A stretch of DNA of 64,000 nt, taken from assembly GCF_000739635.1 (NCBI RefSeq), contig NZ_BATQ01000136.1:1-64000 (forward strand), given 5' to 3'. Both the position numbers and the translations under genes were made by a program. Origin of the DNA: Verrucomicrobium sp. BvORR034. GTDB taxonomy: Bacteria; Verrucomicrobiota; Verrucomicrobiia; Verrucomicrobiales; Verrucomicrobiaceae. The notes beneath the pieces are model-generated. The model had not been told where the DNA came from, made no database searches, and saw nothing but the letters and a program-made list of their open reading frames with translations. Shown here in pieces: positions 8,984 to 18,056 of this stretch. The number at the start of each line of letters is the position of its first letter. Position 1 is the stretch's first letter.

Positions 8984-9484
8984 ATGCATCTCCCATCACG
9001 ACGTCACTTTCATTGGGCGATCCTCACAGTCGCTGCGGTCCTGCTGGGGTCATTTACCAGGACGCAGCTTCTTGCCCTGCCGCCCGATCCGGTGCTGGTG
9101 AAGAGCGTTGGCACGACGAATGCCCAAGGGCAGTCCATCGGTTTCTATTACATGGGATCGCTCTCCTCCCTCCGCAAGGTCGGTCCGTGGTCCATCAAAA
9201 GCCGGACCCTGCCTCCCCTAAGCCGGAATGATGCCCTGGCCATCGCCGTGGCGTGGTTTCGAAAGTCCACGGGATACACTGGCAGAATCGAGAACATGAC
9301 GTGTGAGATGAGATGGTTTCATGATGAGACCACCCCCAAGGACATCTGCCAATATGCGTACAATTTTTCCCTGACCGGAACGTCCCCGAACAACGTCTCA
9401 GACGATGTGGTGGTCACCATGGACGGCCAGGTGGCGGAGAGAATTACTGAGGAGGAGTACGAGAAGCTCCGGAAGAACAAGTAG
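8984..9484 (+). CDS. Small secreted protein of unknown function
   Basis: 166 aa with a signal peptide (HWAILTVAAVLLGSF, residues about 10-24). The mature protein has no recognised catalytic or binding motif; its centre (WFRKSTGYTGRIENMTCEMRW) and acidic/basic tail (ERITEEEYEKLRKNK) suggest a small folded domain. It follows the SHD1-like gene by 8 bp and probably shares its transcript. The leader is CT-rich with no Shine-Dalgarno. Confidence 0.72.
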   Translation: MHLPSRRHFHWAILTVAAVLLGSFTRTQLLALPPDPVLVKSVGTTNAQGQSIGFYYMGSLSSLRKVGPWSIKSRTLPPLSRNDALAIAVAWFRKSTGYTGRIENMTCEMRWFHDETTPKDICQYAYNFSLTGTSPNNVSDDVVVTMDGQVAERITEEEYEKLRKNK

Positions 9485-9914
9485 TGGCGGGGATGGCATC
9501 GCTGGAAGAGATGAGTTAGGAGTTCCGCTCTCACAGCGCTTGTCACCAACCGTCACTCGGAGACTGCGTGACGCCAGTCCATCCCCCCCAGCACCTTGCG
9601 GCAAAGGCGCTTTGGGGCTGCGGTGAGCATCATCGCTTTCGGTAATCCTGTATCGAGCGGTCGAGGGTTGAGTGGAGCGGAGGGAAGGGAGGCTGGCGAT
9701 GTGGGCTTCGGAGAATGGCGAAGGGTTCGAGACGTCACAAGCCGCAGCGAAAGCGGCGGTTCCCGCACGCACTCCAAAGATGCTTCGCATCCAGAGGGAG
9801 ATGGTTCTTGGGTGTAGGGGCATTCACCCGGCCTCTGATGTCGGAGGCCTTCCAGTCTTCAGGTTGAATCCCCCTGCCCAACCAACACAACGCCCCACCG
9901 CCACCCCACGCGAT
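9485..9914. other. 430-bp intergenic stretch without a supportable gene
   Basis: High-GC, with several short open frames on both strands that show neither protein-family similarity nor a plausible start signal. I see no RNA gene. The dispersed repeat copy 3 begins at its right end, so the stretch may be decayed repeat-associated DNA. Confidence 0.5.
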
Positions 9915-10031
9915 TTCCTGAACCCGGAAAGTTCGCCATGAATAGCCATGGATCAGGCGCGTTTAGCGAGCCTTACCCATGGTATCTCAAAGGGGAGCTT
10001 CTACCGCGGAGCGGTAGGCCCATCGGGTGGC
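9915..10031 (+). repeat. Dispersed ~115-bp repeat, copy 3
   Basis: Same block order as copy 1: TCCTGAACCCGGAAAGTTCGCC, AATAGCCATGG, a GAGCxTTACCCATGG box, then the hairpin CTACCGCGGAGCGGTAGG and CCCATCGGGTGG. The right-hand 28 bp are nearly identical to copy 1 while the interior has diverged. Confidence 0.75.
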
Positions 10032-10065
10032 CCATACTATTGGCAGACAACTACAAATCCCCCAT

Positions 10066-11568
10066 TCAACTCCCACCCACCGCTCCGCGCACGCGTTCCA
10101 CCAACTCATTGTCCCGCTCACCCGACCCCCGGAAATAAAACACACTCGAGGCCAGCAACTGATCCCGCCACGGGCGGCTGAGCTGCCCATAGTCCTCCAG
10201 CACGGCGGAGCTAAATTTGTAGTCGTGGGAGTTTGTACCTTTCATAAAAACCAGCCTGCGTGCGGCATCCGCAAACGTCCGCGCATCGGGACGGTCTTTC
10301 AAATAGCCTAGAACCTTCCTCGCCGCTACGAGACGGTCCTTGCCGATCTCGGCAAAGATCTCAGTCACCGCTTCATCACCCTTGGCTGAGGGCATCACGG
10401 GCTCCAACTGATCAATGTGCACGCCGTTGTCCGCACGCCCACCGCGATACAACGGAAGGAAGGCCGCGTTCTGCAGCAGCAGCAAACGCCTTGTTTCATC
10501 GCTCCGCACCCGCTGCCAGGCGTAGTGAACCGCGTTGGTAAAGGTCATGGCATGCAGAGACACAATGCCCGGAGCCTGGATCAGATACTCCCCTGCCCCG
10601 TCAAAGCAGCCTTCAAAGAGCGATTGCGGCGACACACCGCGATTCAGCAGGTCCAGGGTCAACTGACTGGCATCCGAGGACGATCCCGCTCGCAGCGTTT
10701 GCAGCACTTCGCGGGTGGCTCCGTCATCCATCTTGCCAGCCGTCCAACCGTCCCGGACCTTGGCGAGTCGCTCTTGATTCTCCCGAAATGGCCGGTCCGC
10801 CGGAAGATCCGCTTGAGCGGGATTCACATTCGCTCCCGAGCGATCAAGCAACGCGTATGCGAGCGAACGCAGCACCGGCTCGGCATGCTGCCAGCCGATC
10901 ACCTCTAAGGTGCGGAAGCTGTTTGCCACATAGATGGCCTTATGCCCGATATCGCGAAAGTCCCGCACTCCGTAGCGGGTGAAGAGCTCAAAGAGATCAT
11001 GCGCACTGCTGTGCCGCACCAGGCTGACAATGGCGGCATCCGCCGCGGATTCATCCCAGTTGTCCATTGCCTCGATGAATGCCTTGCGGGCGGCATGGGC
11101 TGGAGGGAGCTTGGATTCCTCCACCGGCTCCATCACCCAGTTGCCCTCCCGCACATTCGCAGCCTGGGAGGACTTGAACTGGTCCAGGGCCCAAAAGATG
11201 GGCAGCCATCGATCCGAATCCGGCGAGGCCAGACTGGCCAGATGTGCGGAGTTCACCACGAGCACGGCGTGAAACTTAAACCCCACCGGGCGCGGTTGCA
11301 CACTGCGCACACCGGCCAGCATGAGCGCGGCGAGGACCTCGCGATAACTGAGTCCCCGTTGGATCCGCGAACCAAACTCCTCCAGCACGCGTTCCCTGGG
11401 AGTCTCTTCCAACAGGCGTACCAGCGGCTCAATCTCTGGATCGAACCGCACCATATGAGTGGGCAGGGTCGCCTCCTGGGCAGAGACAACAGGCAACCGG
11501 GAGAGAAAGCCCAGCTCCCCGAGCGCGGTCAGGGCGGCGCTGTGGCCCAGAAAGGTGCGACGTTTCAT
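10066..11568 (-). CDS. Tat-exported protein of unknown function
   Basis: 500 aa with a twin-arginine signal at the very start (MKRRTFLGHSAALTALG), so it is probably folded, perhaps with a cofactor, before export. The mature protein is mostly helical. Several histidines fall in conserved-looking helices (VRHSSAHDLFELF, HKAIYVANSF, WQHAEPVLRSLAYAL, SLHAMTFTNAVHYAW), reminiscent of metal-binding helical oxidoreductases such as questin-oxidase-like proteins; that comparison is weak and by eye. It sits alone between repeat copy 3 and the SBBP propeller gene, 82 bp downstream of the latter on the same strand. Confidence 0.8.
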   Translation of the reverse strand: MKRRTFLGHSAALTALGELGFLSRLPVVSAQEATLPTHMVRFDPEIEPLVRLLEETPRERVLEEFGSRIQRGLSYREVLAALMLAGVRSVQPRPVGFKFHAVLVVNSAHLASLASPDSDRWLPIFWALDQFKSSQAANVREGNWVMEPVEESKLPPAHAARKAFIEAMDNWDESAADAAIVSLVRHSSAHDLFELFTRYGVRDFRDIGHKAIYVANSFRTLEVIGWQHAEPVLRSLAYALLDRSGANVNPAQADLPADRPFRENQERLAKVRDGWTAGKMDDGATREVLQTLRAGSSSDASQLTLDLLNRGVSPQSLFEGCFDGAGEYLIQAPGIVSLHAMTFTNAVHYAWQRVRSDETRRLLLLQNAAFLPLYRGGRADNGVHIDQLEPVMPSAKGDEAVTEIFAEIGKDRLVAARKVLGYLKDRPDARTFADAARRLVFMKGTNSHDYKFSSAVLEDYGQLSRPWRDQLLASSVFYFRGSGERDNELVERVRGAVGGS

Positions 11569-11650
11569 GGCAGAATGGCAGGGGTTGTGCCCTGATTCTA
11601 CGAAACCCGCACCCTTCTGAACAGCGTTACTTTACCCGCACCAGAGCGGG

Positions 11651-13033
11651 CTACTTCAGCCTCACCTTCACTGCGTAGGCATCTGCCCCCTGAGTGACGC
11701 TCATAGACACCTGACCGAACGTGGTGGGAGCCATCGCCGCCCCGCCCAAAATGGCCGCGCCTTTGCCGTCGGCCACAATCGTGTACGCATTGCCCGCCTT
11801 CTCCCCGGACGCCAGCTGATGCCACTGCAACGCGCCTGAGCCATCCAGAGAAGCCAGCAGCACGCTCGTGCGGGCGGCACCCTCCAGCTTCTGCCCGCCT
11901 GCGAGGATGGCACCAGGGCTGGACTCACCCGTCACCAGCACACCTCCAGAACCATTGGGAGCCACCCCCAGCAGATAGTCTGTGCCCGCCCCCTGCAAGG
12001 TCTGGCACCACTTGAGCTTTCCATCGGTGCCAAACTGCGCCACCCAGCCATCGCTGTCCTTGTCTCCAGTAGTGATCCAGCTTTTGTCGTCAGCCTGAAG
12101 GCGTCCTTTAAAAATGCCCGCCACCCAGACCGTGCCCGCGGCGTCAGCCGTGATTTCATGAACCACCGCACTCGGGGCCCCTGGCACGGTACTGAGCCAT
12201 TGCACCTCTCCTTGCGAATTGAGCTTCGCCACCAGCGCATGCGTCTCCCGTCCGGCGTTCAGCTCCCGCCCGGCAAAGTTGCCTGTGCCAGAGACCAGGC
12301 CGCCAAGATAGATGTTGTCCGCCGCATCCAGCGCCACGCCGTGGCCACTGCAAGCCGCCTTGCCCTCTGTACCCTTCACCCAGAGCAACCGGCCGCTGGC
12401 ATCGTACTTGGCACAGAAGATGGGACGCGTGCCAGTCAGCACTGTCTCGCCAAACTTGGCAGGCCCTACCACCGCTCCCGTCACCACAATGTCACCCTTG
12501 CTGTCCACTGCGATCCCGTGACCATAGTCATAGCCGCTGCCTCCCGCGGTGCGCACCCAGAGCAGCTCTCCCGCCGGGCTGTATTTGGCCACAAAGACGT
12601 CATAGTCCCCGGCATTGGGCAGAGGCTGGCCGAGCGCTTTGGCGTCTGTGCTCTGATGATGCCCCGTGACATAGAGATTGCCCTCCGCATCCGCCGCGAC
12701 GCCGTAACCGCGATCCACCAGACTGCCGCCCAGAGACTTCGCCCACAGGAACTTCCCATCCGGCGACACCTTGGCAACAAAGCAGTCCGTGCTGTCCGCT
12801 CCGGGCACGGTGATCTCCCCGAACTTCAAATCGCCATTGGCCTCACCCACCAGCAGCACATTGCCCTGGCGATCCACATTCACGGCCCGCGTCTTATCAG
12901 ACTGCGCACCACCCCCAGAGGCCACCCACTCAAAGGTCTGGCTGTGCGCAGCATAGGGAATGAGCAAGGCAAAAATCCCCACCCGGGTGAAGGTGGAAAA
13001 AGAGCGGGGCAACAACGATGCGGTCAGGTTCAT
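11651..13033 (-). CDS. Secreted SBBP-type beta-propeller protein
   Basis: 460 aa, signal peptide at residues 1-31 (FALLIPYAAHSQ). It contains repeated blades of the form G-VAVDxxGNxYVTG and DxFVAKYSPxGELLWVRTAGG, typical of the SBBP (beta-propeller) repeat. I count about seven to eight copies from residue 35 to the end. Such proteins are usually extracellular scaffolds or carbohydrate-associated proteins with no catalysis of their own. There is no C-terminal anchor. It is divergent from the NTF2-like gene across 149 bp that contains a GACATAGGGC...GCCCTGTC hairpin at about 13144-13170. Confidence 0.85.
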   Translation of the reverse strand: MNLTASLLPRSFSTFTRVGIFALLIPYAAHSQTFEWVASGGGAQSDKTRAVNVDRQGNVLLVGEANGDLKFGEITVPGADSTDCFVAKVSPDGKFLWAKSLGGSLVDRGYGVAADAEGNLYVTGHHQSTDAKALGQPLPNAGDYDVFVAKYSPAGELLWVRTAGGSGYDYGHGIAVDSKGDIVVTGAVVGPAKFGETVLTGTRPIFCAKYDASGRLLWVKGTEGKAACSGHGVALDAADNIYLGGLVSGTGNFAGRELNAGRETHALVAKLNSQGEVQWLSTVPGAPSAVVHEITADAAGTVWVAGIFKGRLQADDKSWITTGDKDSDGWVAQFGTDGKLKWCQTLQGAGTDYLLGVAPNGSGGVLVTGESSPGAILAGGQKLEGAARTSVLLASLDGSGALQWHQLASGEKAGNAYTIVADGKGAAILGGAAMAPTTFGQVSMSVTQGADAYAVKVRLK

Positions 13034-13182
13034 GCAGGCGATACGGCCAGGTGGCCCGGAGATTTCACCGCGACCAAGACACGATCACGAATCTACCAGA
13101 GTCTGTCACGACCGGTGATTTTTCGCGCTCAGCCTTACCCTGCTGACATAGGGCTGTCAGTGCCCTGTCATAGACTGCTTCC

Positions 13183-13557
13183 ATGAATGCAACTGCCTGC
13201 GAAGCCCCCCGCCCCCTGCCAGCCCACTCCCCCGCGGAACTGCTGGCCAACAAATACGTGGCCGCCATGAATTCCCAGAATCCCGACGCGGTCGCACGCT
13301 GTTTTGACCCCGATGCCTTGGTGGAGGACGAGCATCGGCGTCACACGGGCACCATCCAGATTCACGCCTGGATCTCGGAAGCGTTTGAGAAATACCACCC
13401 AATGCTGGACGTGCGCGAGTTGACTGGCGGCGATGGCCGGATCACCATCACAGGGCTGGTCTCCGGCTCCTTTGACGGCAGCCCGGTGATGCTGCAGCAC
13501 CAGATGGAGCATGACGGCTGGCTCATCACCCACCTGGCAATCCACCCGGCGGAGTGA
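13183..13557 (+). CDS. SnoaL/NTF2-like domain protein
   Basis: 124 aa, cytoplasmic. The layout fits the NTF2-like superfamily: an N-terminal helix with AxKYVAAMNSQNPDAVARCFDPDA, a loop VEDEHRRHTG, helix IHAWISEAFEKY, then beta strands ending LQHQMEHDGWLITHLAIHP. Members bind small hydrophobic ligands or act as isomerases; the substrate is not predictable. It converges on the aldehyde dehydrogenase gene, with a shared hairpin between them. Confidence 0.82.
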   Translation: MNATACEAPRPLPAHSPAELLANKYVAAMNSQNPDAVARCFDPDALVEDEHRRHTGTIQIHAWISEAFEKYHPMLDVRELTGGDGRITITGLVSGSFDGSPVMLQHQMEHDGWLITHLAIHPAE

Positions 13558-13593
13558 ACCTTTCCCAGGCGCTGGGTTCATGAGCCAACAAGA

Positions 13594-13618
13594 ACGCCCC
13601 TCCGACTGGGAGGGGCGT
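13594..13618. terminator. Bidirectional hairpin between convergent genes
   Basis: ACGCCCCTCC-GACTG-GGAGGGGCGT forms a perfect 10-bp stem between the plus-strand gene ending at 13557 and the minus-strand gene ending at 13636. The T tract is weak on either side (TTCTTGTT on the minus strand). Confidence 0.65.
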
Positions 13619-13635
13619 CGCAAACTCTGCCAGGC

Positions 13636-15234
13636 TTAGTGGAGAGAATCCTGGGTCATCGCCCCATCCACCATGCGCCACATGGCGGCGGGGTTGGCAT
13701 TCTGCAGTGGGGCTGGGAGGCAATCGTCTGGGAAGCCCTGATAACATACCGGACGGACGAAGCGATAGATCGCTGCGGTGCCAATGCTGGTGAAGAAGCT
13801 GTGGGTGGACGATGGGTAGGGACCGCCATGATGCATGGACGGGCAGACCTCAATGCCGGTGCCGAAGCCGTTGAAGATGATGCGACCAACCTTCCGCTCC
13901 AGAATGCGGATGAGGCGGGAATGCTCGCGCAGATCCTCGGGCGTGCCGTGGATGCTGGCGGTGAGCTGCCCCTGCAGGGATTCCGCCACCTGCTCCAGCT
14001 CCTCCTTGCTCTGGCACTGGGTGACGATGGAGGCAGGGCCGAACACTTCCTCGTGCAGATCTTCGTTGGCGCGGTAGGTCTCCAGATCGGTGGAAAACAC
14101 CATGGCCGAGGCCTGGGCCGCAGTTCCACGCGCCGTGCCTTCAGACATACCCAGGAGATCGATCCCCTTCACACTGCTGATGCGCTTGAGCCCGTCCTTG
14201 AAGGCCTGGGAGATGCCAAAGTGCAGCATCGTGGACGGCGGCCACGCGCGCACCAGGGAGGCGGTCTTTTCTGTAAAGTCCTGAAACCCGTCGCTCTTCA
14301 CACCGAAGACCACGCCGGGATTCGTGCAGAACTGGCCGACGCCCATGGTGAGGGAGCCGACAAAGCTCTCTGCGATCTGCGGACCGCGCTGCTGAAGCGC
14401 GCCGGGAAGGAGGAACACCGGGTTCACACTGCCCAGTTCACCGTAGAATGGGATAGGAGTGGGCCGGGCACTGGCGGCGTCAAAGAGCGCCCTGCCGCCG
14501 CGGAGGGAGCCTGTAAAGGCCACCGCGGTGGTGAGAGGATGCTTGACCAGCGCCATGCCGATCTCCACACCACGGCCGTGCACCATGGAGAAAGTGCCAG
14601 AAGGCATGCCGGCTCGGTCCGCCGCTTCGGAAATGACCCGGGCGATCATCTCACAGGTGCCAGGGTGGCCGGGATGGGCCTTGACCACCACCGGGCAGCC
14701 CGCGGCGAGGGCACTGACGGTGTCCGTACCGGCCACGGAGATGGCGAGGGGGAAGTTACTGGCACCAAACACCACCACCGGCCCTACCGGCTGCATGAAG
14801 CGTCGGATATCCGGCTTGGCCAGAGGCTGGCGGTCAGGGATGGCGCGATCAATGCGCGCCTCCTGCCAGGAACCTTCTCGAATGAGGCGGGCGAACAGGC
14901 GGGCCTGCCCCGTGGTCCGGCTCCGCTCCCCGGCGAGCCGTGCGAGAGGCAGACCGGTTTCCGCCTGGGCGCGCTCCAGCAGGACGTCCCCCAGGGCCTC
15001 GATGCCGTCGGCAATGGCATCCAAAAAGGCAGCCCGCTCGGCCGGAGACTTGCTCCGCAGAATATCAAACGCCTCATCCGCTGCCACCAGTGCCTGGTCG
15101 GCCAGTTCCACCGGGGCCTCGTGCACGGGAGGGGCCAGATCAGCACCCGTGGACGGGTTGACCGGAAGAAACGTCACACCCGACTCGGAGCGGGTGACCT
15201 TGCCTGCGATGATGGAATGGCCGTGGAGGGTCAT
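13636..15234 (-). CDS. Alpha-ketoglutarate semialdehyde (2,5-dioxovalerate) dehydrogenase, ALDH family
   Basis: 532 aa, NADP-dependent aldehyde dehydrogenase superfamily. Oxidises 2,5-dioxopentanoate to 2-oxoglutarate, the last step of pentose/uronate and hydroxyproline breakdown. Visible hallmarks: GPVVVFGASNFPLA (cofactor strand), VVKAHPGHPGT, FTGSLRGGRAL, the general-base segment PFYGELGSVNPVF, and the nucleophile in VGQFCTNPG. HPGHP and the long C-terminus are typical of the KGSADH subgroup, not of generic ALDHs. No sugar-acid pathway genes are adjacent, so the physiological substrate is inferred from the family. A full-length antisense open frame on the plus strand is a GC-skew shadow. 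Confidence 0.92.
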   Translation of the reverse strand: MTLHGHSIIAGKVTRSESGVTFLPVNPSTGADLAPPVHEAPVELADQALVAADEAFDILRSKSPAERAAFLDAIADGIEALGDVLLERAQAETGLPLARLAGERSRTTGQARLFARLIREGSWQEARIDRAIPDRQPLAKPDIRRFMQPVGPVVVFGASNFPLAISVAGTDTVSALAAGCPVVVKAHPGHPGTCEMIARVISEAADRAGMPSGTFSMVHGRGVEIGMALVKHPLTTAVAFTGSLRGGRALFDAASARPTPIPFYGELGSVNPVFLLPGALQQRGPQIAESFVGSLTMGVGQFCTNPGVVFGVKSDGFQDFTEKTASLVRAWPPSTMLHFGISQAFKDGLKRISSVKGIDLLGMSEGTARGTAAQASAMVFSTDLETYRANEDLHEEVFGPASIVTQCQSKEELEQVAESLQGQLTASIHGTPEDLREHSRLIRILERKVGRIIFNGFGTGIEVCPSMHHGGPYPSSTHSFFTSIGTAAIYRFVRPVCYQGFPDDCLPAPLQNANPAAMWRMVDGAMTQDSLH

Positions 15235-15405
15235 CAGTAACTAAGCAGCGAACTCCCATAGAAATAAAGCAGTTTTGTGGGATGCCCCATCCGCTTTTTC
15301 GCAAGGAGTGGCCCGTACTCGGACCGGCACATAGAAGCGCAGACTTGAACCTGCAGGCGAATCAGGAAAGACGGTCCCAGCGGAGCGTCGCAACATCCCT
15401 CCCTC

Positions 15406-16398
15406 ATGCCTGCCCCCGCCCCCTGCCGTTGGACCCGTCCTGTAGTGATCCTCAACCGTGAATCCGGAACGATCTCCTCACTGGGGCCTGAGCACGTCGC
15501 CCAGCGCCTGCAGGAAATCTTCGCCGAACTGGGCGCTGAGGCAGACATCCGGCTCGTCCGGGGGGCGGAAATCGAACCCACGTTGGTAGAGGCTCGCGAC
15601 GGGGAGGCAGACGCGGTCATCATCGGCGGCGGGGACGGCTCCGTGGCCACAGCGGCAAGCGTGCTGGCAGGACATGAGAAGCCCCTCGGCATCCTGCCGC
15701 TGGGCACGTTCAATCTCGCCGCACGAGATGTGGGAATGAACCTGGACTGGGAGGAGGCAGCCCAGCAGCTCACCCAGGCGCCCGATGGGGCCATGGACCT
15801 GCTGGATGTGGATGGCAGCCTGTTCTTCTGCGTGGTGGTGCTGGGTTTCTACCCGGCCCTGGTCTTGGGCCAGCCTGAGTATCACGGCAATTGGTTGGTG
15901 AAGGCCTGGCGCACGGCTTCCGCGTCCCTCAAGAGCGTCGCCACTTTCCCACCTCTGGATCTGGTGCTGAAAGACGATGATGGCCGGGAGGTGCGCCGCC
16001 GCACCCGCATCGCCCTCATAGCCAACAATGACTACGAGGATCTGTTCGGCATCATCCCACGTCGTCGCTCGCTGGATGCAGGCTATTTCACCGTGTATGT
16101 TTCCACGCACCGCAGCCGCTGGGGGCTGCTGAAGTCCAGCCTGGCCTGGCTGATGGGACGCTGGAAGGAGGACAAAGAACTGACCGTGCTGCACACCACG
16201 GAGCTGGAGGTGCAGGTAAGACGCAAGTCCAGGATCCCGGTGATGCGGGATGGCGAGATCGACAAACTGCGAGTTCCCTTCCGCATCCGCATCCGGCCCA
16301 AAGCACTGCGCGTCATAGCTCCCCGACTGGAGGAAGCCGTTGACTCAGGAAACAACCCGCCGGAGCATGCCGACCATGAGGCTGGTGCACCTGTCTGA
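15406..16398 (+). CDS. Diacylglycerol/lipid kinase-like protein
   Basis: 330 aa of the diacylglycerol-kinase/NAD-kinase-like (DAGK_cat) fold. The nucleotide-binding GGGDGSV lies at residues about 73-79, followed by LPLGTFN (in place of the common GTxN), DLLDVDG, and a C-terminal beta domain with MRDGEI. The family phosphorylates diacylglycerol, sphingosine or related lipids at the inner membrane face. The stop overlaps the next gene by about 23 bp, implying translational coupling with the phosphoesterase. ATG 15406 follows a CT-rich leader. Confidence 0.88.
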   Translation: MPAPAPCRWTRPVVILNRESGTISSLGPEHVAQRLQEIFAELGAEADIRLVRGAEIEPTLVEARDGEADAVIIGGGDGSVATAASVLAGHEKPLGILPLGTFNLAARDVGMNLDWEEAAQQLTQAPDGAMDLLDVDGSLFFCVVVLGFYPALVLGQPEYHGNWLVKAWRTASASLKSVATFPPLDLVLKDDDGREVRRRTRIALIANNDYEDLFGIIPRRRSLDAGYFTVYVSTHRSRWGLLKSSLAWLMGRWKEDKELTVLHTTELEVQVRRKSRIPVMRDGEIDKLRVPFRIRIRPKALRVIAPRLEEAVDSGNNPPEHADHEAGAPV

Positions 16399-17281
16399 CC
16401 TGCACTTCGGCGCCATCACGATGGGGCGGCCCGAGGCGCTGCGCGAGGCTGTCCAGGCTGTCGGCGCAGATCTCACCGTCATCAGCGGGGATCTGACGCA
16501 GAAGGGCCGGTATCGCGAGTTCGTGGCCGCCCGGGAGTTCCTGGAAACCCTGCCAGGCCCCCGCTTCGTGGTCCCAGGAAATCACGACATGCCCCACGGG
16601 ATCCACCTGTGGGCCCGGTTTGAGCATCCCTGGCGAACCTTCCGTGAGGTGATGGGTGAGGAGTTGGAGCCCACCCTGCACGTCCCCGGCATGGTGGTGG
16701 CAGGCATGAACTCGGGCCGCCCCGGCGGGCTCTACGTGGACTGGTCACGCGGGCGGCTGTCTGCGGGCCAGCTCATCCGGCTGCGCCAGCAGTACCTCGA
16801 AGCCGCTCCGGAGGCCCTCAGGGTGCTCGTGGTCCACCACCCGCCGGCGGCACCTCCGCAGGGAACCCGTCGCCACCTGATCGACAAACGGCCAGCCCTG
16901 TTCGGCGCATTGAATGAGGCTGGCGTTGACCTTGTGCTCTCCGGCCACTTCCACCTCAGCTACGCCGTGCCGGTGAAGCTGCCCGGGGTGCACCCCCGTC
17001 ACTTCGTGCTCTCCGTCACCTCCACCGCCACCTCCCACCGGCTCAAAGGGGAGCCCAATGGATTTCACGTGATCGAGGGTGACCGAGAGCACTTGCAAGT
17101 ACAGGCCTGGACCTGGACGGACGCGGCCTATGTGCCCACCCGGACATGGCAGTTTTTCCGGGGCGATGACGGCGACTGGACTGAAGCCAAGCCTCCGCCC
17201 AGAGACCACAAGTTGATCCAGATCCAGCGGGACAGGGACAAGCAACGCGTGGTGACCGATGGCGATCAAAGCGTCGTTTAA
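16376..17281 (+). CDS. Metallophosphoesterase (calcineurin-like, class III phosphodiesterase type)
   Basis: 301 aa. All five calcineurin-family metal motifs are visible: LSDLHFG (near the N-terminus), ISGDLTQ, PGNHDMP, VVHHPP and SGHFHLS. The N-terminus MRLVHLSDLHFG at ATG 16376 is characteristic; GGAG lies 10 bp upstream. ATG 16367 or TTG 16340 are possible alternatives. The gene overlaps the lipid-kinase-like gene in another frame, so the two are probably made together. A phosphodiester or phospholipid-derived substrate would fit the pairing, but this is inference. Confidence 0.9.
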   Translation: MRLVHLSDLHFGAITMGRPEALREAVQAVGADLTVISGDLTQKGRYREFVAAREFLETLPGPRFVVPGNHDMPHGIHLWARFEHPWRTFREVMGEELEPTLHVPGMVVAGMNSGRPGGLYVDWSRGRLSAGQLIRLRQQYLEAAPEALRVLVVHHPPAAPPQGTRRHLIDKRPALFGALNEAGVDLVLSGHFHLSYAVPVKLPGVHPRHFVLSVTSTATSHRLKGEPNGFHVIEGDREHLQVQAWTWTDAAYVPTRTWQFFRGDDGDWTEAKPPPRDHKLIQIQRDRDKQRVVTDGDQSVV

Positions 17282-17729
17282 TACTCAGGGAGCCACAAAC
17301 AAACACAGACACTCAGGGGCGCTGCCCCGGCTGCCTTGATAGGAATGGAGCCCACGGACTTCCCGTGTCTTTCTCTTCCACTTCCTCTTTCTATTCCCGT
17401 TTCCTTTTCTCTTCCTATTACGTTCAACGGCGCGACCAATTCCGTTGAACGTAATTCCAGATTCTGTTCAACAGGTGTTCAGGCCATCCTCCCTACTCCC
17501 AGGCCGATTCCAACCCCATGCATTTTCAGAAGTGGTTTGCACGTTGATCTTTCCCGCCGTCGGCGAGCCCGGCCGCTCTTACAACATTTGAGCGTCGTTC
17601 GCATCCTTTTCGGAGTCGGAATAAGTCAGGACAGCCGGGCATCCGCGGTCACGGTCGCCGTCGTCATGGTCCGCCAATCCCGCCAGACACCGGATTCATG
17701 AGCCAACTCGCAGCAGAATTCCCAATCCC
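17282..17729. other. Intergenic region with a perfect 14-bp inverted repeat
   Basis: No gene seen in about 450 bp. It has a pyrimidine-rich tract (about 17366-17416) followed by ATTACGTTCAACGG (17417-17430), an 11-nt spacer and its exact complement CCGTTGAACGTAAT (17442-17455). No T-run follows, so it does not look like an intrinsic terminator. Confidence 0.6.
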
Positions 17730-17996
17730 CTACCTTCTCCGGAACCAGACCTCTTCCATCCGGTCCTCTTTTTTGCCAGCCAGCATATGGTAAAGCAACA
17801 CGCCTCCAAGCACGAAAAGTCCCCACCGTTTCCAGCCGCGCTGGGCTACCCCGCTTCGTAGCATGCCCACACCGGTGGCCAGTGAGGCCAGCTTCCCGGC
17901 CCCGCTCGCAAGCTGAGTCGCACCGGGGTGCTGTTGCTGCCATCGTCCGCTCCCGATGTGGGGAGCCACCTTGGAAATGAAGTCAGACACGTTCAT
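17730..17996 (-). CDS. Small membrane protein, unknown function
   Basis: 88 aa starting MNVSDFISKVAPHIG. One probable transmembrane segment lies at residues about 57-73 (WGLFVLGGVLLYHMLAG), flanked by basic residues and ending EEVWFRRR. The N-terminal half is glycine/alanine rich. It lies 60 bp downstream of tlyA on the same strand, beyond a probable terminator. No family recognised; it could also be a spurious open frame, though the membrane segment and clean start argue for a real gene. Confidence 0.5.
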   Translation of the reverse strand: MNVSDFISKVAPHIGSGRWQQQHPGATQLASGAGKLASLATGVGMLRSGVAQRGWKRWGLFVLGGVLLYHMLAGKKEDRMEEVWFRRR

Positions 17997-18020
17997 GCGT
18001 CTGAATCGATCCCCGGAAAG

Positions 18021-18038
18021 AGCCCGGACGTCCGGGCT
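18021..18038 (-). terminator. Palindromic terminator-like hairpin after tlyA
   Basis: AGCCCGGACGTCCGGGCT is a perfect 18-bp palindrome, followed on the minus strand by CTTTCC. It lies 18 bp beyond the tlyA stop. The T tract is weak. Confidence 0.5.
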
Positions 18039-18056
18039 TGCCGCCAGACACCCGAA

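Noticed and set aside
13639-15240. 533-codon plus-strand open frame antisense to the aldehyde dehydrogenase gene
   Set aside because: Exact antisense mirror of a clear ALDH gene with no recognisable motif; a GC-skew shadow.
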